Source: CAXSEF01 sp964236585 (GTDB lineage Bacteria; Pseudomonadota; Alphaproteobacteria; Acetobacterales; Acetobacteraceae). From it: a stretch of 64,000 nucleotides of DNA. The position numbers and the translations under genes are program-made. Below are positions 60,601 to 64,000 of the stretch, one piece after another. Location of the stretch: the NCBI GenBank assembly GCA_964236585.1, contig CAXSFE010000003.1:1-64000 (forward strand), written 5' to 3'. Each line of letters starts with the position of its first letter. The stretch's first letter is position 1. The notes under the pieces are model-generated. The model worked only from the letters and a program-made list of their open reading frames with translations, ran no database searches and had not been told where the DNA came from.

Positions 60601-60796
60601 ACGTGGTGACCCGCTGCTCCATCTCCGCCGGCGTCAGCCCGGTGTACTGCCAGATCACCGTGACCACCGGCACGTTGATCGACGGGAAGATGTCCTTCGG
60701 CGTCACCAGGATCGCGCTGGCGCCCAGGAACAGCATCAGCGCCGCCATCACGTAGAACGTGTAGGGGTACTTCAGCGCGAACTTGACCAGACCCAT
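57605..60796 (-). CDS. RND-family multidrug efflux permease
   Basis: A 1063-aa inner-membrane proton-driven pump with 12 membrane helices and two large periplasmic loops. It starts MGLVKFALKYPYTFYVMAAL. The proton-relay pair is in GILVDDSTVTIEN on TM4, and the family motif with a PxxDxG pattern is seen in TDFFPPVDAGLIQL. It resembles AcrB/MdtB-like transporters with a Met-Gly-Leu-Val start. The ATG at 60796 has GGGAAGAG upstream. It forms an operon with the adaptor. Exported compounds are unknown. Confidence 0.94.
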   Translation of the reverse strand: MGLVKFALKYPYTFYVMAALMLFLGASAILVTPKDIFPSINVPVVTVIWQYTGLTPAEMEQRVTTYSEYSISSSVGDIKNIESQTLEGIAVEKIYFQANVNVDLAIAQIVSASNSIRALMPAGIQPPTIVQYNASSVPVLQISLSSDKLNQQQLYDYGIYQMRQALAPIPGITLPTPYGGKYRQVMVDLDPDAMRAKGVAPMDVVTAVNAQSLTLPSGDAKMGDKQLIVSINSSARSIEALNRVPIRQVGDTTVYLSDVAHVRDGWAVQQNVVHDDGRASVLLTIIKNGDASTLSVVKAVKAAMPAIQKSAPEGMKIALLFDQSTFVSDAISSVLREGAIAAGLTALMILVFLGSWRSTVVVMVSIPLSILTSITVLAALGQTLNTMTLGGLALAVGILVDDSTVTIENTHRLLDEGGDFDEAVLEGAAGIAVPTLISTLSICCVFVSVFFLQGAARFLFTPLAMAVVFAMLASYALSRTLTPIIIRLMLRTEHERHHDGSTPGWFGRLHARFNRGFDRFRDFYGFVLAGIIRRSFITPLVALGVVGAAGCLSLFVGTDFFPPVDAGLIQLHVRAPARTRIERTSQYFAAIEEKIRTVIPAKDLGLVLDNIGLPQRLYNLAFTDGTTIGVNDGQILLQLNEGHRATAEYVRALRAALPSAFPDAMFYFQPADLVTQILNFGVASQIDVRVTGKDRAGNQKVAAELRHRLSGVKGLVDAHVQQELDAPQLYYTVDRTRAQELGLTVNQVANDLNISLSSSEQVSPNFWTDPANGIPYFLAVQTPEYRITDINDLNNTPITSSSTNGTIVPGLFGNVASFKRVPVQSVFNQTNIQAVYDVYGSVQDRDLGSVAADVQKVVDGMQAQMPAGNKILVTGQIGSMNEAFANLTLGLLFAAVFVYMLMVVNYQSFLDPLAVILALPGAGSGIVLLLYVTGTTFSVPSLMGAIMSVGVASANSILLVTFAREQRETGMSASEAALSAGTTRLRPVLMTAAAMMVGMVPMAIGGPGEEQNSVLARAVIGGVLVGTMTTLLFVPYLYSVIGRFERVKAGTPSSRLAHEGSPA

Positions 60797-61007
60797 GCTC
60801 TTCCCCCGCCAGCCGCCACACCCGCTGCAAGACCCGCGCCGCTGCGAGCGCAACCACCGCACCCAGATAGGGCCGCCCGCTCCCGCCGCCGAATGATATC
60901 CCGGTTAGATGGCCCTCGAAACGCTTCCGTACACGTTTCGTCACACGCGCGGGCACGCCGGCAGGGCAGGGGCGCCCGCCCCGCGCCGGCACAGAAGGGA
61001 GGACGGC

Positions 61008-61301
61008 ATGCTGTTCACGCTGGAAATCGACGGCCGCGCCGTGCTGGTGATGGCCGAGCACGACGCCGCCGCCGCCGAGGAGGCCGCCCACGCCGCCCTA
61101 ATGACCGAGCAGCTCGCCGCCCTGGAGCACGCCGGCCGCCGTCTGTGGGACGGCCGCTCCCGCCCGCAGCTCCGCCCCGCCACCGCGCCGGAGGCCGCCA
61201 CCTGGCAGGACGCCTTCGTCGAGGCCCTCGCCGACGGCGACGCCTACGAGGACGAGGCCGACACCTGGGCCGTGTTCCTGATCGACGTCGCCGCACGCTG
61301 A
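61008..61301 (+). CDS. Small acidic protein of unknown function
   Basis: A 97-aa soluble protein, not recognised. It opens MLFTLEIDGRAVLVMAEHDA, followed by an Ala/Glu-rich helix, and ends with an acidic patch (EALADGDAYEDEADTWAVFL). GGGAGG lies about 5-10 nt before the ATG, which supports the start over a longer frame beginning at 60909. Half-repeat R20 follows. It may be an adaptor-like protein, but no function can be given. Confidence 0.65.
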   Translation: MLFTLEIDGRAVLVMAEHDAAAAEEAAHAALMTEQLAALEHAGRRLWDGRSRPQLRPATAPEAATWQDAFVEALADGDAYEDEADTWAVFLIDVAAR

Positions 61302-61312
61302 CCGGGTCGGCC

Positions 61313-61390
61313 CGGAAAGCGAGCAAGGTTGAGGCTCTGCCTCAAACTCCGCCAAAGGCGAGCCTTTGGAATCCACTCCTCAAGAAAGCT
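61313..61390. repeat. R-type repeat, half copy (R20)
   Basis: A single half: GCGAGCAAGG end, TTGAGGC-TCT-GCCTCAA, CCAAAGGC-GA-GCCTTTGG, then CTCAAG in place of the CTTAAG centre. The second half is missing. Confidence 0.88.
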
Positions 61391-61477
61391 AGGCCAGCCC
61401 CTCCCTGTTTCCCGTGCGGAAACGGGCCCCTCCGGCAAGGCTGGAGCCCGCCGGCCCGCGATGCTACCAGGGGTGCC

Positions 61478-61768
61478 ATGAGCCCCACCCTCGTTCTCGT
61501 CGCAGTCTGCACGGTCGGCGTCGCAGTCTTCCTCTACGGCGCCCTCCTGATGTCCCGGCGCCAGGAGGGCGGCAGCGGCCGCCCGCCCGCCCTGCTCATG
61601 ATGGCCGGCCTCGCCCTCCTGGCCCTCGGCATGCTCTCGGCCCTGGTGCTGAAGTGGACCGAGACCACCCCGAACCAGCCGCACTTCGAGCTCCCCAGCA
61701 CCGGCGGCGGCGGTCCCGCCGACGCGCCCCCGCCCGTCGCCGCGCCGCCCGCCAGCACCGCGCGCTGA
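61478..61768 (+). CDS. Small two-helix membrane protein
   Basis: A 96-aa protein with two hydrophobic segments (about residues 4-25 and 39-61) and a Pro/Ala-rich polar tail. It is not recognised as a known family. The ATG has a moderate RBS (CAGGGG, close spacing). It lies 98 bp before the CHRD gene in the same direction and might be co-transcribed. Confidence 0.65.
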   Translation: MSPTLVLVAVCTVGVAVFLYGALLMSRRQEGGSGRPPALLMMAGLALLALGMLSALVLKWTETTPNQPHFELPSTGGGGPADAPPPVAAPPASTAR

Positions 61769-61866
61769 CCCTGGCCTGCGCGCGCCTCGCCGCCCGCCCA
61801 TCCCCCTGCTAGCCTAGACGCCCGAGCCCGGCGCACTTCGCCCGGGTCCCGAGGGAGCCACACACG

Positions 61867-62289
61867 ATGCTGCGATCCACGCTGCTGGCCGCCGCCTGCC
61901 TGCTCGCCGTCTCCGCCCGCGCCGAGACCGTCAGGTTCGGCGCCACCATGGGACCCGACACCGAGGTCCCCGCCAAGACCGCCCCCGGCGCCGCCGGCAC
62001 CGCCACCGCCACGCTCGACACCGAAACCCGCCACCTCGACTACGACGTGAGCTGGAACGGCCTCACCGGCCCCGCCTCCATGGCCCACTTCCACGGCCCT
62101 GCCGAGCCCGGCAAGAACGCCGGCGTGCAGGTCAAGATCGGCGACGCCAACCCCACCAGCCCGACCACCGGCAGCGCCACCCTCACCGAGGAGCAGGTCG
62201 CCCAGCTCACCGCCGGCCAGTGGTACGCCAACGTCCACACCGCCGCCAACCCGGGCGGCGAGATCCGCGGCCAGCTCACGAAGCAGTAA
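61867..62289 (+). CDS. Secreted CHRD-domain protein
   Basis: A 140-aa exported protein. Residues 1-19 form a signal peptide ending A-R-A. The rest is one CHRD domain (named from chordin), with TATATLDTETRHLDYDVSW, MAHFHGPAEPGKNAGV and the C-terminal WYANVHTAANPGGEIRGQL typical of the family. The bacterial role is unknown. GAGGGAG lies before the ATG. The TAA stop lies in the first bases of repeat R21. Confidence 0.9.
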   Translation: MLRSTLLAAACLLAVSARAETVRFGATMGPDTEVPAKTAPGAAGTATATLDTETRHLDYDVSWNGLTGPASMAHFHGPAEPGKNAGVQVKIGDANPTSPTTGSATLTEEQVAQLTAGQWYANVHTAANPGGEIRGQLTKQ

Positions 62290-62408
62290 GGTTGAGGCTC
62301 TGCCTCAAACTCCGCCAAGGGCTGGGCCCTTGGATCGCCTCCCTTAAGTCAAGGGATCAAAGGGTCCTCGGACCCTTTGCGGGTCCAGGGCAGAGCCCTG
62401 GCCTTCCT
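62286..62408. repeat. R-type mosaic palindromic repeat, full copy (R21)
   Basis: Left half TTGAGGC-TCT-GCCTCAA plus CCAAGGGC-TGG-GCCCTTGG; CTTAAG; right half AAAGGGTCC-TC-GGACCCTTT plus CCAGGGC-AGA-GCCCTGG. Left end CAGTAAGG (the C of GCAAGG replaced so that TAA arises), right end CCTTCCTT. Lies between convergent genes, ending at the DenD stop. Confidence 0.92.
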
Positions 62409-63386
62409 TCACCCCGCCGCGTCGTCCTCCAGGTACACGCGGATGATCTCCTCGAACGATCCCTCCGCCTCGAACCCCATCGCCCGTGCCCGCTGCGTGT
62501 CGAACGCCTGCGGCCAAGTCTCGATGATCCGCTCCACCGCCGGGTCCCGCTCGCGGCGGATCAGCGCCACCGCCCCATCCCCCGCCACCCGCCGCAGCGC
62601 CTCGATCTGCTCCGCCACGCTGGCCGACAGCCCCGGCATCGTCAGCGACCGCCGCCCGCCCAGCACCCCCAGCCCGCACACCCCCGCGCGGAGCAAAAAC
62701 CCCACCGCCGCCCGCGGGCTCGCGAACCAGTGCCTGACCTCCTCGCCCACCGGCAGCACCGCCTCATGCCCCGCCAGCGGCTCGCGGATGATCCCCGAGA
62801 AGAACCCCGACGCCGCCCGGTTCGGCAGCCCCGGCCGCACGCAGATCGTCGGCAGCCGCAGCCCCACGCCCTCGACGAACCCCCGCCGGCTGTAGTCCGC
62901 CAGCAGCAGCTCCCCGATCGCCTTCTGCGTCCCGTAGCTCGACAGCGGCGCCGACAGGAACTCGTCGCCGATCACCGCCGGCAGCGGCGTCCCGAACACC
63001 GCCAGCGACGAGGCGAACACCACCCGCGCCCGCCACGCCCCCCCGCTCGCCCCGTGCTCCGCCCGCAGGGCCTCCAGCAGCATTCGCGTCCCGTCGAGGT
63101 TGACCCGATACCCCTTGTCCAGGTCCGCCTCGGCCTCGCCCGACACGACCGCCGCCAGGTGGAACACCACGTCCGGCCGCCCCGCCACGCACGCCGCCGC
63201 CACGCCGGGCGCCGACAGGTCGCCCGCGCGCACGTCAACCTGTCCCGCGAACCCCGCCGGCGCCTCTGGCGGCACCACATCGACCAGCGTCAGCGCGTCG
63301 ACCGGCCCGCCCAGCCCCTCGGCGACCAGACGCGCCACTAGCTTGCGGCCCAGCATCCCGGCGGCGCCCAGCACGAGAACATGCAT
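62409..63386 (-). CDS. denD: NAD-dependent epimerase/dehydratase, D-erythronate dehydrogenase-like
   Basis: A 325-aa extended SDR. The cofactor motif GAAGMLGRK is at residues 7-15, the catalytic Ser in ASSLAVFG and YxxxK in SYGTQK. Family traits of DenD are FHLAAVVSGEAEADLDKGY, RLPTICVRPGLPN and SGFFSGIIREPL. DenD oxidises D-erythronate in four-carbon sugar-acid catabolism. The ATG at 63386 has GGAAG upstream. The next gene on the strand is an MFS carrier cut by the window edge, which fits uptake of a sugar acid. Confidence 0.85.
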   Translation of the reverse strand: MHVLVLGAAGMLGRKLVARLVAEGLGGPVDALTLVDVVPPEAPAGFAGQVDVRAGDLSAPGVAAACVAGRPDVVFHLAAVVSGEAEADLDKGYRVNLDGTRMLLEALRAEHGASGGAWRARVVFASSLAVFGTPLPAVIGDEFLSAPLSSYGTQKAIGELLLADYSRRGFVEGVGLRLPTICVRPGLPNRAASGFFSGIIREPLAGHEAVLPVGEEVRHWFASPRAAVGFLLRAGVCGLGVLGGRRSLTMPGLSASVAEQIEALRRVAGDGAVALIRRERDPAVERIIETWPQAFDTQRARAMGFEAEGSFEEIIRVYLEDDAAG

Positions 63387-63401
63387 CGGTCTATCTTCCA
63401 G

Positions 63402-63475
63402 CAGGAGAAGGTTGAGGCTCTGCCTCAAACTCCGCTCAAGGCGATTGCCTTGAGAATCCACGACTCAGGACGCCT
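63402..63475. repeat. R-type repeat, half copy (R22)
   Basis: A single half: TTGAGGC-TCT-GCCTCAA plus CTCAAGGC-GATT-GCCTTGAG, then CCACGACTCAGG in place of the CTTAAG centre. Left end AGAAGG. Located between denD and the MFS gene. Confidence 0.86.
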
Positions 63476-63537
63476 TCCGGAACGCCGGTCCGGAGGCGGC
63501 CGCCCGCCCGCCTCGAAGCAGGGGCGGGTCCGGACCC

Positions 63538-64000
63538 TCACCGGTTCACCAGCCGCGCCGGCATCGTCAGCGCCACCAGCCCCCCCAGCACCAGCGTCCC
63601 CGCCAGCACGTACATCCCGCTGACCGTGCTGTGCGTCAGGTCGCGCAGGGTCCCGATCATGTAGGGACTGACGAACCCCGCCAGGTTGGCGCACGAGTTG
63701 ATCACCGCGATCCCCGACGCCGCCGCCGCCCCGCTCAGGAACGCCGTCGGCAGCGACCAGAACAGCGGCGCGCACGAGAACACGCACGCCGTCGCCACCG
63801 ACAGCGCCACGATCGCCGCCGTCGTGCTCGCCGCCGTCGCCGCCACCACGAACCCCGCAGCCCCCACCGCAGCCGGCACCGCGAGATGCCAGCGCCGCTC
63901 GCGCATCCGGTCCGCGCTCCGGGTGAACAGCACCATCGCGACCACCGCGCACACGTAGGGGATCGCGCTGAGCAGCCCGATGTCGAACGCCCCCGCCACC
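63538..64000 (-). CDS. MFS transporter, C-terminal part (truncated by window edge)
   Basis: The last about 154 residues of a 12-helix carrier; the 5' part lies beyond the window. Five to six helices are visible. The pattern LLSAIPYVCAVVAMVLFTRSADR, then NSCANLAGFVSPYMIGTLRD, is typical of the anion:cation symporter group that takes up organic acids and sugar acids. This matches the DenD-like gene next to it. Confidence 0.85.
   Translation of the reverse strand, partial: VAGAFDIGLLSAIPYVCAVVAMVLFTRSADRMRERRWHLAVPAAVGAAGFVVAATAASTTAAIVALSVATACVFSCAPLFWSLPTAFLSGAAAASGIAVINSCANLAGFVSPYMIGTLRDLTHSTVSGMYVLAGTLVLGGLVALTMPARLVNR

Overview
The window is a GC-rich (roughly 70-75 % by eye), densely coded bacterial chromosome segment. 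Codon use, family types and a bciA-type 8-vinyl reductase of bacteriochlorophyll synthesis point to an alphaproteobacterium, most probably a phototrophic or formerly phototrophic member of the Acetobacteraceae. This is inferred from family resemblance only; no rRNA is present. I see no tRNA, rRNA, CRISPR array, phage or complete insertion sequence.

Layout. (1) 352-10147: purine/urate catabolism: 8-oxoguanine/guanine-type deaminase, NCS2 urate/xanthine permease, uricase, a two-gene xanthine-dehydrogenase-like enzyme (FAD protein plus a fused 2Fe-2S/molybdopterin protein), a cyclic amidohydrolase, and a fused OHCU decarboxylase/HIU hydrolase. (2) 10367-19196: DoxX protein, MATE pump plus bciA, opgG-opgH for periplasmic glucans, and an MscS channel with a cyclic-nucleotide-binding-like domain. 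(3) 19367-26555: NUDIX, PNPOx-like, SDR, ornithine cyclodeaminase and PutA (ornithine to proline to glutamate), DUF3833 lipoprotein. (4) 26775-30878: phage-shock locus with pspA, a PspB-like protein, an unusual DUF2807-like/PspC-tail hybrid, divergent pspF, and a small membrane protein behind a candidate sigma-54 promoter. (5) 31363-33546: MFS pump and an anchored coiled-coil protein. (6) 33814-42160: kdpFABC-kdpDE with an extra micropeptide. (7) 42751-49159: YciF-like ferritin fold protein, then ureDABCEFG. (8) 49327-64000: MFS plus PstS-like protein, cupin, small unknown, DUF1796 protein, aldo/keto reductase, RND pump, small proteins, CHRD protein, DenD-like dehydrogenase and the end of an MFS carrier.

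The most unusual feature is not a gene. At least 22 intergenic spacers carry mosaic palindromic repeats (called R here): two half-elements, each made of two small hairpins, flanking a CTTAAG centre. Five more spacers carry an AT-rich element (H) with two long hairpins. Both kinds have similar ends, close to GAAGCAAGG inverted at the other side. R stems differ between copies while remaining paired, which implies selection on structure. They abut stop and start codons, sit inside the kdp and ure operons, supply stop codons for two genes, and appear to supply the start and signal-peptide region of a DUF3833 lipoprotein.

Functionally the window combines nitrogen salvage (purines to urate to allantoin; urea to ammonia; ornithine and proline to glutamate) with envelope and osmotic homeostasis (Kdp, OpgGH, MscS, Psp, RND).
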